Shown piece by piece: positions 1-9,941 of a stretch of DNA of 64,000 nucleotides (position 1 is its first letter; the number at the start of each line of letters is the position of its first letter). The DNA lies in NCBI RefSeq assembly GCF_001619985.1, contig NW_017264195.1:1426001-1490000 (forward strand), read 5' to 3'. Both the position numbers and the translations under genes were made by a program. Below the pieces are notes generated by a model. The model saw nothing but the letters and a program-made list of their open reading frames with translations, was not told the DNA's origin and made no database searches. The DNA comes from Xylona heveae TC161 (Eukaryota; Ascomycota; Xylonomycetes; Xylonales; Xylonaceae).

Positions 1-189
1 GGTATCGTCTCCGGTCTCACCGGCGCTGCAGGCAACCTTGGCGGTATCATTTTCGCCATCATCTTCCGTTACAACGGCAAAGATTACGCCCGAAGCATTT
101 GGATCATTGGTGTCATCACCCTCGCCATCAACGTCTCTTTGTCTTGGATTAGACCTATTCCCCGCAGCCAAATCGGCGGAACATTATAA
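1..189 (+). CDS. nrtA: High-affinity nitrate transporter (NNP family, MFS), 3' end only
   Basis: The window opens inside a coding exon that reads in frame for 62 codons to a TAA at 187-189. NNP-family transporters are 12-helix plasma-membrane symporters that import nitrate or nitrite, the first step of nitrate assimilation. Visible here is the second NNP nitrate signature, [13 protein letters not shown] (residues 3-15 of the fragment), which starts the late helix, then a hydrophobic helix ([17 protein letters not shown]) and a short tail ending QIGGTL, very like Aspergillus CrnA/NrtA. The rest of the gene lies to the left. In Aspergillus this gene is often clustered with niiA and niaD and controlled by AreA and NirA; whether that holds here cannot be seen. 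The family call is firm; the paralogue (nrtA or nrtB) is not decided. Confidence 0.9.
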   Translation, partial: GIVSGLTGAAGNLGGIIFAIIFRYNGKDYARSIWIIGVITLAINVSLSWIRPIPRSQIGGTL

Positions 190-731
190 ACACGCGATAG
201 ACATTCTCATTCCTTTGTTTCTTTCTTCAGTCTTCCTTTTTTTCTTCAAGACTCTGGATTTTATTTTCTCTTTATTCTCGTTCTTGAGATATCCGATGGT
301 AAGCTGGGCTAAGCACAAAGCAAGCGTTGTATTGAAGATCTTTTTTTTTTTCGGTCTCCCCTTCCCTTACGTAACTCTTTTTTTCCCCTATAAAGCTTTT
401 CGGGGGTATATCAGTTATACCTATGACGGATCATCGGACGGATCGCGGATCAGTTATTTTCTTTTCTATTTTTTTTTCTTTTCTCTTTCTTCCCCCGATC
501 ATATTATTACACTCGGAGTAGGGCAGAAAGCGGGATACCATCTAAGACTCGTATCACCAGTCGACTGTATTCAATTCACCTAAGAATTAAAAACGATGAA
601 TATTTTCTTCTTCTAAACCTCCTCCTGCTCCTCGTCGTCGTGGTCGTCGTCTCGAAATTTTTGTCGCGCCACCTCTCATCTTTCCTCCTTTTCATGATAA
701 TCGTTTGCTTGTTCTTGAGTCTCTAATTCCC

Positions 732-808
732 CTTATGGTCTATCACTGTATTCCCTTATTCCCTTATGGCATATTACTGTATTTCCCTATGATCAACCAC
801 TGTATCAG
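732..808. repeat. Imperfect tandem repeat, about three copies
   Basis: Three related units begin at 732 (CTTATGGTCTATCACTG), 763 (CTTATGGCATATTACTG) and 787 (CTATGATCAACCACTG), spaced 31 and 24 bp and each followed by TAT. The units are diverged, so the array is old or functionally unconstrained. Confidence 0.6.
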
Positions 809-860
809 CTGTACGGTGTACTGTAATCCTTCAGCGAGATTAGGGCCTTTGTAGTAAGGA

Positions 861-1106
861 AAAAAAATAAATAAATTATAATAATAACATGAGCGACAAA
901 AAGGGTTCGGATGCCCCGTCTTCTCTCATTCGAAGAACGGTTAAGACATCCTACATCTCTACCCCTTCCCCGATGCGGCCTCATGAGGGGCACCAGTGAG
1001 GCAGTGGAATAAATCCCAGCTGCGATTGTGGTGACACCCCGACTCGAACTCACCTCGGGAAATTCCAGGACGTTGAGAGAGCTATTAACCACTCTGGCAC
1101 CGTCCC
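861..1106 (-). mobile_element. Candidate tRNA-derived SINE or tRNA pseudogene with AT-rich tail
   Basis: On the minus strand the head has a tRNA-like box A (TGCCAGAGTGG, 1089-1099) followed by GTTAATAGC, and a box B core (GTTCGAGTC, 1041-1049), the spacing expected of an internal Pol III promoter. The acceptor and T stems do not pair properly, so it is not a working tRNA. About 150 bp further on, the minus strand ends in an AT-rich tail made of TTATT/TTATTT units and a T run (861-887). A tRNA-like head, unrelated body and simple AT tail is the plan of a fungal SINE. No clear target-site duplication was found, and no second copy exists in the window. A decayed Leu/Ser-type tRNA is the alternative. 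Confidence 0.35.
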
Positions 1107-3534
1107 TTCTGGTTCAGATGGGTAGTGTTTGACTTGCTATTTATGTTTGGTGGACAGTGAATGAAAAGGGCAAGCGAAGGCAGGAGCTGTGTGGTGTATC
1201 CGGGCAAACCGCAACGTGACAAGAGTTTGACTCGCCGCTTATACATATAGATAGATAGCAAAGCCATCAAGTCGTACAACTCTTGGCCCATCATGGCTCA
1301 TGAGTCGTGAGTTATTAGCACATGCCGTGTCATAGACTATAGTATGTCTAAAAGTCCTATCATGCGTGCGGCGTGCAGAGTGCCTGCAGGTCCCAAAATG
1401 TGTCTGGGCCTGAATGGCCGAATACCTGAATGCCTGAATGCCCCATGGTCCATGGAATGTAACGAACGTTCATACCAACCTACCAGGTATATTGTATACA
1501 TCCCTCCACCGTTCTACGGGTCTGGGCCGCAAGGGTAGGCTGCCGGAGCCAAGTCCCAGGTCAAGACGCAGACTTTACTCCATCGAGTCCATCTGGGACT
1601 TAGAGACGACAAGTAGTGCCATGGAATCTTGGAATCTTGCTGCCTTACAGCCTCACAGCTCACAGCCTCGCGGTCCTGCAGTCTCGCAGTTTTAGTTTCA
1701 CAATCCACAGTCAACAGTCCACAGTTCGAGTCAGCTGATTCTAAAATTTCGAAAAGCTTAAAGTTTGAAGTTTGAAGGGCAAAAGCAAAAGTAAAAATGT
1801 TCCTCATATATATCCCGCGGAGAGAAGGGGCGAAAATCCAAAGGAACCAATAGAACTGAAAGGACCGAAAAAGGAGGGTGAAAAACGAGGGAGAGACAAA
1901 AAACACAAATGATCAGAAGAGAAAAGAAAAGAAAGCAAAGGAAAGGAAAGGGAAGGAAAAACAAGATAGTAGAGTGAAGAATAGAAACACCAATAACAAC
2001 CACAACACACTCTGAATCATGGACAGAGTCACAGAAAACATCGGAACATGTGGACAGGGAAACATCAAATGGGAACTGAGCGCCTGAAACTCAAAGACTC
2101 AAAGAGTCAAGTCGCATAAATGATATCAATATAATCAAAATGAGCGTCAATGCGTCCTATCGAAAATTTTGCAGCATTATAGATGGCCCGTGGCTGCACT
2201 GCTGCAGTGTGTTTCGATTGCGAATTCTGCGAGATAGTACTCCTGCCTCCAGGTTCGGGGGTCTGGATTGCGATAACTAGAAGGGGGAAAAGATAATATC
2301 AAGGAAAAGCAGAAGGAGAGGGAAATGGAGGGGAATAGAGGGGAAATAAAAAGGAAAAGAACAGTGAAAAGAAAGAAGTGAAAAGCGAAAAAAGAAAAAA
2401 GAAGAGAGTAAGAAGAGGAAATGAAGGAAGAAGGAAAGAAAGAAAGAAAACACGACATCTCCGACTCTGTAAGAAAATGCACATAAAAATAAATAGAGCA
2501 CAAGACAGACAGATACAAGTCGAACACAGAGACAACCATGTATTGATCATTTAATTCAAAGTCTATTGTTCCATAAATCTAAGCGTAGATTCCATGTCAA
2601 TATTCAAATCCGCATCTTCTGGGATGCATAGCTATTATATGAATTAGCAAATAGAAAGAGGGCTGTAATGGTGCCGCTGTTTTCCCCTTGAAAGGCCGAA
2701 AAGAAGTACAGTATGACCAGACCGAGACTGTAGGATCCACCGTCATGTGAAAAAGAAATATTTCATTCGAAAAGGGAACCAGGGGCACACCGTGACAGTT
2801 CCATGTGAGACTCTAGGTCATATAATCTGATAACTTGTTAGACACAAGGTGATCCAAGCCTGGATATGCCATGAATGTGCTGGATCACTCAAAAGAAGAG
2901 TCGAAGAATGACTTGTCCCTCTCATAAGAGACTAAGCCAAAAAGAAAGGATTATGGCACGTGTGATGATGCTGGAGATGTCTTCTCGCCTAGCATGAATC
3001 GTGTTTTGAAGAGAGGTTGACTTTGAGATTTGAAAAATCAAAAGCTCCATGACGCTCGATCGGCACAGCCTGTTTGGCTGATATGCCATATCCGCCTTCG
3101 CTTCTCTGTATATAGTGTGACCTCGTGAATGTATCGGCTCGGAAAGGATTGAAGATGAGATGTCTCGAGATAGGTTCGAATAAGTCTATGACTGGTGCTT
3201 TCTAAGTAGCATATGACGGAGGACAGAAGATGAATTGGTAGACGCCTAGGCGCAGTATGAGCGGACATAAGCCAAGTCCCCCATGAAAGTGCCAGTGTAG
3301 GATCGTTTTGCGAGGAAGTATGAAAATTATATTTTCCGCCGGGAATAGGACGATTTCGGTTCGAATGGAGAGCTCGAAGGATTGTATGGGTATAACCGTC
3401 CAACTAAGACAGTGACACGTATTGAAACGGGATGGTGATTGGGAAATATTGAATATTTGGACGGATAAAAGATGGTTGGTGCGCAGAACGGACATCTCTA
3501 TAAAGACTCAAAGGTATGGTATAATGCTTCATGA

Positions 3535-4889
3535 TCATGATGGCTTCGGTCGGGGTTGTGATACGACGTCTTCGGGTTTTCGGCCCCAGACAACGAATCT
3601 AATGAAAAAATCAAATCAGCAATCTTTCCTTTGAAATTGATACCTTTGAATAAAACAAGGATGAGCAGGGGAGGGGAAATAGGGGAAATAAATGAGGGCC
3701 CAACGCACATCTTATGGTACGCATGGACGCTGCGGTCTTGCAATGCCTTTCGAACTTCCACAAGATACACTTCGACCTCCTCCTTTGTCCAGCCTAGTGC
3801 ACGGTGAAATGTGGCCATACTTAGACCCTGTAAACCTTCAAGAATATTTCGCATAGAAAGTCTTCCTAATCGTTTCATATGCTCATCCTTGGGCCAAGGG
3901 TTCGCCGCAACCTTGAAAACCTCTTCGTGTACATCGACAAAACCAGCTTCCTCATACCAGCGCTTCAACTTATTGGCAATACGAATAGGTCGATCATTGC
4001 GTATTGCCGCGTCGTCGAGATCCCTGCTCCATGTCACAAAGGGCCACGTGTCGGGCATGGTGCCGTCGTCGCAATACACCTTTGACATAATCTCTTGGGA
4101 TTCGAGCCATGCGCCGGGTTTCAGATAGAAGAATGCTTGTCGAATTATATGTCGGAAATCCTCAAACGAGCCTGCCATGGCGCGCGTATGAATATAATCA
4201 AAGTGGTTGGGCGGGTAGAGCCAATCCTCTTCTGCGGCGTCATCAATGAAAAAGTGTACGTTTTCGGCAACCCTGACGGTAATCGTGAGTAAAATAACAT
4301 AGAGAATCGAGCGCTGGCAAAATGAAAGGTAGGAAATGCGACCGTCTAGTAGTGTTGGGATATACTCACATTTGAGGTTGAATTGGTGATAAGTCTGTTC
4401 CGATGATCTACTCGCGGAGTCAGACCGAGCCACACGATAATTTTGCACACGATCCAGAGCAACCTACTTCGCAGTCGGGAAACTCCTCCGCTGTCGAAAT
4501 TTGTCAGTTAATCAATTCTCATCGCCCTACCAGTGCAAGGTTTGCAAAGAAAAGCTTACCCATTTCCAGCGGCCACACACCCGTCCCTGTGCCAATGTCT
4601 AACATCCTTTTTGGGTTCCTCAATGGTGCGAAATAGGATCTTCCTCCAAACGCCTGTTGCAGAATGAAATGTTGTAGATTGAGACGTTCAAGCTCGGGCT
4701 GGGGGTTGAAACTTAGTAACATAACTTGTCATAAGTTGGGAACCCACTCACTTCGTCATTTGGATAAACATATGCTACATGAAATGCGGTAATTAGCATA
4801 GCAGCGCCAACGATTGCAATTGACATGCACTCACCACCCTCGCGATACCGGTGGTAACGCCTGCCATTTTCCATAGGAAAATTATACAT
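3535..4889 (-). CDS. SAM-dependent methyltransferase, LaeA/TAM-like, seven exons
   Basis: Predicted 301-residue class I methyltransferase. Minus-strand exons: 4889-4835, 4774-4752, 4698-4560, 4490-4468, 4407-4370, 4272-3709, 3598-3535; every junction is GT-AG and keeps frame. Family landmarks appear in order: ENGRRYHRYREG near the start, YPNDE, motif I LDIGTGTG (SAM binding), IIGTDLSPIQP, FDYIHTRAMAGS, the LKPGAWLE segment and a C-terminal FVVWGRKP. This is the arrangement of fungal LaeA-like proteins, which are often found near secondary-metabolite genes. No biosynthetic genes flank it here. The start is the ATG of MYNFPMENG; an in-frame stop lies upstream, though a further 5' exon is possible because homologues usually have longer N-termini. 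Substrate is unknown. Confidence 0.85.
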
Positions 4890-7546
4890 GCTCGAGGTCA
4901 AAGATCTGTTGCGGATGACGACACGACGATGTCAGCCATGTACTTTCCAATGCCGCTTCTTGCGGGCTTTTTACAGAGTCCACGATGAACCAACACGACC
5001 AGAATAATTATCTGCTTTCTGATGACCGTGCAGACCAAATCTTCTGCCAGAAATTCGGAGCTGATGCAACTTACAAACCATCTTCTTCATTTCCTGAATC
5101 ATGCGACTATATTCAAGTTAGTTTTTGAGTGTGTGATTTGGAGCAAGGATCATTTGCGAATTCGCCACTCGTAACTCACGGCAGTGACCAATGTAAACTC
5201 GCCCAATTACAAATTTTTGAAAGGAATAAGAAGGTCACTCACATCAGCCTCAATGAAGGAGGATGCTGGCTTCGACGATGGACTTCGAGACAACCTCTTC
5301 AATTGATTCGCCTCGGCGCTCATCTTGTTGGACGGGGATTTGGAAAGGGCGGGTTTGGTTCACCAAAACCGGACCAAATTCACAGACAAAAGGGGATAAA
5401 ATAAGAATATACGCGACAGATTTTGAGAGGCCCTCTACCGTGGATTTGGGTTTAAAGGTTGAAAAAAGACAGGCGTTAGGGTGTCAGAAGTTGAATGACT
5501 TGGCCCAAGAACGCGAGGCGCCAAGTGCCAGGTGAAACAGTTCCCACGATAATGGAATCAAGACCCAAAGCTATGGAAATGGGAAAAAGAAACAGAAAGG
5601 GGGAAAAGGGAAAACGAAAAGGCAGAACGACGATCAAACGTCACCAACAAATAAGATTGGAGATATCAATACTGAAACCGAGCGGTGAGCTGTACAAATA
5701 TATATAACAAATTTTTTTTTGTTCACACTTCCCTGCGAAATCTGCCTTCCCATACCTTAGTAGCAGCCAAGTCCCAAGTTGTATACAGGCGGTGCGCAAG
5801 GCGGATAGAATCGCCATGGCCCTTGCGACGGGGCCGAGGGGACGCCGCTTTCTAGGTGGTAAGATTTGGTAGCCAGTCAGAGATGGTGTCTCCCCAGCAA
5901 ACGTGGGGCCAGCGAGCCCAAGTGCCTCATCGTCGGTCCCTCGAACCCCCGGCCATGAAGACCCGCCGACGTGGTCGGGGGGTAATAGGTTGGAGGAGAG
6001 GGGGGACGGTTGTGAAAGAAGTCCGTGTGTCTTTTCTGACCGCATGCGGGAGGGGTGCAGTGAAAGACCCATGGAAAATGGGGTGGGGACGGAAGGGGTG
6101 AAAGCAGAAGGACTGGAAAGCGCGAAAAATGGGATCAGTTGGCCCAAAGACCATGCTATCGAAATGCAAGTATTGCTGTCCTTGTCATACTCCGTTTCCA
6201 ATCCAAAGTACTTCTCTAATGATGACGAGAAATAATCGCAGATAAGCCGTCCAAAAATTTCCATTCTCAGTCTGCTCTCCGAGAAATGTGTTTTTCGAGG
6301 GGTCCAATTTTCGCCTTTTTGGACCCACGGTCCGCCCGCTAATTTAACGTTGAACTATTCTTTGACTGTCGAGGGTCCCACGTCCCAAATCTTCCTTCTT
6401 CGGTCAATCGGGCTTACTGCTGACAAAAGTGGTGACCCGGAGCTTGTGTGCATCAAAGATAAAAGTCCGAATCAAGCCAGCCCCGTGCATGATTCTGCTC
6501 CTCTCTCCATCGATGCTGCTGGTTGTTTCATGTATGTTTGTTATGATCTAGTTATTCCTCAATCCCGCCTGCCTTTTCCTGACTTGTCTCCGGGAACCAC
6601 CTTGGCCGACGGAGATGGGTATCATCTCCGAATTCTGCCACTAAATGCGCGACATGAGACAAGAACGATGTTGATAATGGAGTCAAGCGTAACGAGAGAA
6701 TTGAGAGCGATTGCAACACACCAGGACGCGAATGCGGAGGCGCGATGATCTGTGAATTCGTGCTAAGACTTAGGATGATGCTGCTTCTGCTGCATTGGCC
6801 GAACACTTCCCTTGTGCCAGTCGCAGGGTGCAGCACCGGAGATGTTTTAGTGGGTATATCTGAAAAAAATGACGGCTACTTGGAGTGACCAGCAGGTAAG
6901 CGTGTCTGTCCCGACCTAAAAAGTACCGGACATGTCCACTGCGATACGTTCAGCCATGCCAAGATGCGGCCGAACGTAACCCTGTTCCTTCCCACGAGGA
7001 TTTCAAGTCACTAGCAAGCTTCTCTTGCTTTTGCGGCGTCGGATGGAACACATTTCTGCGTCACAGTTGATTTCATGGATGCGTTGCGTAGTCTAGTTCT
7101 GAGCAGCCATTTGACCACATGGCATGGGAGACGATCCCTTCCCAGCTCGAACGAGTCATGTTTTGGCTTTTCTCTTTCGTCTTGTTCAGGTTTTGTGTTC
7201 ACCAAGCTCACCCGACCCATCGTCGGGTGCCGGATCCAGGCCGAAGCCGTCCGAGGCACGGGCCTTCGTTGTCCCAAGGGAAAGGGTTTAGCTACTGAGA
7301 CTTAACCCAGCGTTACTCTGTAGAGCAAAGTAGCAGAGACTGGACTGGCCCCTAGGGACCCGCCAGCCGCGTCAGTAGGGACTGGACCGACCGGAGGAAA
7401 GACAGACTCCCCTAGCAGCTCAACTGTTATCCAAGGTGAATTGCAAGGGTGACCTATGGAGCTCAGATTCGCAAGGAGAAGGTTCCACTAAGAATAATGA
7501 TAACCAATGAGTAGATACGTTCCCTTACTCGGTGGAGCCATTTTTT
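4890..7546. other. No supported gene
   Basis: About 2.7 kb without a recognisable gene. Open frames exist on both strands (for example 5641-6264 minus and 6350-6748 plus) but are not recognised, lack good starts or overlap each other. A natural-looking 47-codon ATG frame lies on the plus strand at 4985-5128, head to head with the methyltransferase. Confidence 0.5.
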
Positions 7547-9015
7547 GGTTCAGGGAGCTTCCCCCAGCACCGTCATTGAGGTAAGCCCTGGGTTGAACGC
7601 TCTGATGTCCCGACGTTGCGGTCGCGGGACGACTTGATCCTCGGCCACGGGACTCGGTGTCAGTGGCTGAAAGTTCCTTCTCTTTGGATCACTACGTGCT
7701 AGAAGATCCCCACTCACGAAACTCTCATCTGCTTCCAACCACTTATCTTCGAGCTGCGCCGCAGAGCTGCTTTTCTGAGCTCGAACCATGATGAGCTCAC
7801 AAAAGGCAAAACGGCTTTCCCGAGAAACCTAAAGCAGGTCAATTCAACTCATATGCAAGTACAGGACAGACGAGTACAGAACGGTGCAGCCACTTACTCT
7901 GCCATGCCGTCTACAACGTATGTTCTACTTCTGCAGATTTTTGTAAATTTTCGTAAGCGCATACGCTACTCGTTGTGTACTCGGCACTTTTTGTCATAGC
8001 TTCTTGGGGCGGCTCTGTGTTGTCCCCCGTACAGATGATACTGTTCACTGCGGAGCACTTCCCTACACGGTTACGAAGATAATAAGCATTCGTCTTGCTC
8101 ATGCAATGGCAATCAAATAGAATCCAGGACACCGTAATCACACAATAGTGCAACGTACCAAAAAGGACCCGCAGTGCTAACTTAGGTAGCACGATCCCTC
8201 AGCAAGCACCTGAGATTGGTACTCAGTACAGGATTTCGTAACAACTCGAGACGGACTCCGTCTCGGCCGTCCGACAAGTGGCCGCGCCAAGAAATAGGTT
8301 GAAAGTCCTGTACCCATACCACGGCCCAGGGATACCCAGTTACGTGGAACAGGGACGGGAGGAGAACGAAGCCATTCGCGTCTAGAAGAGCTCCACAGAC
8401 GTTATTTCCCCTCTTTTCTTCTTGGTGCTGGACTATTTGCACGCCGTCACTCCCAAATTGTATCGTTTCCATCATGGTGGGACATCTAAATCTATGCCCG
8501 AGATCGCAATTTCTGCAATCGATCAAACTGGTTTAATGCACGGAGCAACACACGCTGTCCCGTAGAGCATAAAGCTTTCTGCTCCTGACTGTTATTCAAT
8601 TTTTGTTAGAGAACGACTAAAAGGCACACGATCGTCTTCTTCACCGCCTCTCTGAATGAAGGACGCTCAGAAAGAAAGACTAGATGAGATAACGTAATAG
8701 TTGCTGCACACCGTGTGCGACGGGTCGACGACGGCCTCGTTTTGAATGAGAAAAGGTTTGGTTGTAAGGACACCAGGAAAATACAGAGTCAACGAGTTGG
8801 AGCCTATTGCTGAGACGACGCTCATTGCATGTAATGTGTAGGAGGAATCTCGATCCCCCATCAGCATATGCCGGGCTAATCGATGCCCCGAATAGCGAAT
8901 ATCTGCTCCAGGGTGTGGCCTCACTTCATTTGATACGCTGAGAACTCCTCCCATCTTTGACTACACTCTCCGCAATCCTGGTCCAGTCTTCAATATTCCC
9001 CGTAGCCGACGCCAT
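7547..9015 (-). other. Possible unrecognised or decayed multi-exon gene
   Basis: Several minus-strand frames have protein-like composition but cannot be joined into a trusted model. An ATG at 9015 opens a 29-codon frame (MASATGNIEDWTRIAESV...); frames at 8954-8667, 8526-8182 and about 8150-7911 continue on the same strand. A clean intron, GTAAGT to TTTAG at about 7895-7831, precedes a frame ending at 7550. DWTRI followed by a basic stretch is weakly like the start of a fungal bZIP basic region, but the rest is not bZIP-like. No family is recognised; this may be a lineage-specific gene, a broken one or chance. Confidence 0.2.
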
Positions 9016-9941
9016 GTTCTGCTTACCCATTTGGTGGTCACTTGATATTTGTTTGTTACAAATTGCGGCTGAAGATAAATAAATTTCTATCTGATATCAC
9101 ATATGCATCCTTTGTAGATAATCCTTTAACCAGCTCTTCATCTTAATACTCAAGCACGCTGGACATGCTCCCAAAAGTGGGTTTCCCGAGTATTTGTGCA
9201 TCCACAGACTCCAAAGCGCCGCGCCCCAATGCGCCATCCCTAAATGATGCGTCTGAACGGTATTGGAATAGAAATCAATGATCAAACAAGACACGGAAGA
9301 CTAATATACAAGAGACGAAATTTAAAATCCCCATTAACGGGAAGACTTCCCGTAGAATGATGAAATAATAATACGCCGAATGCGACGCGACAGCCGTGTT
9401 GCTAAAGAATATATCCATGGCAATGACTATCACTTAGGAAAGTAATATTCATAGGCAAATCTGGATTGGTGCTGCCGCTTCTTCTTCCCCTTTGCCCACG
9501 CTAAATCGCGGGCGAAGGCTGGATCCCAAGCGCAAATTGGCCCTTGCAAATGCCGACACGTAGAGTACCGGGTCCACAGTTCAGCTCCCGTCTGTGGCGC
9601 CGGCTATACCGACAAAATAGTGCTGAGGATTGACGCTCTAGTGCGGTGTATGGTAGCAAAAGGGTTGCAAAAAATGGTTTAATCAACAACCACCGAAAAA
9701 GTACTCAGGGGCAACTCTAGGACAAAGTGACTGACCATGGCTCTCACTCTTCACCCAAAAAGGAAAGTATTAGCCCCTCTGAAAGCCTTGCACCTTGTTA
9801 TGGACCCAAAGTCGTCCGCGAATGCTTGTCAGTAGAAACACTAATACTAGGCTGTTTGAGGGCGTTTGGCACGAGTCAAGAAAAAATGGTCACCATGTGT
9901 GGCAATGAGAAAAGCGATCGGTGATCGGTCCCAATATTTTT
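9016..9941. other. No supported gene
   Basis: Intergenic space downstream of APC2. A minus-strand frame at 9294-9097 reads as a plausible hydrophobic peptide but has no recognised homologue and no clear exon partners. Confidence 0.5.

Larger units (their letters stand above)
190..3534. other. Gene-poor stretch with simple repeats
   Basis: No convincing gene was found in these 3.3 kb. They contain a (CTC/GTC)-rich run near 617-652, three imperfect tandem copies at 732-808, a tRNA-like SINE candidate at 861-1106, three copies of CCTGAATG at 1409, 1425 and 1433, and long purine-biased tracts on the plus strand at about 1830-1975 and 2280-2450. Open frames on either strand are low-complexity translations of these tracts. 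Confidence 0.6.

Noticed and set aside
1020-1110. A functional tRNA-Leu/Ser gene on the minus strand
   Set aside because: Box A and B are tRNA-like, but neither the acceptor stem nor the T stem can pair; kept only as a SINE or relic candidate.
2177-2550. Several minus-strand frames rich in Phe, Leu and Ser
   Set aside because: They are translations of a purine-rich tract read on the opposite strand, not proteins.
5641-6264. 207-codon minus-strand frame
   Set aside because: No recognisable domain, low-complexity Ser/Pro and Leu stretches, and competing frames on the other strand.
6350-6748. 132-codon plus-strand frame
   Set aside because: Starts at TTG, no domain, no splice partners.
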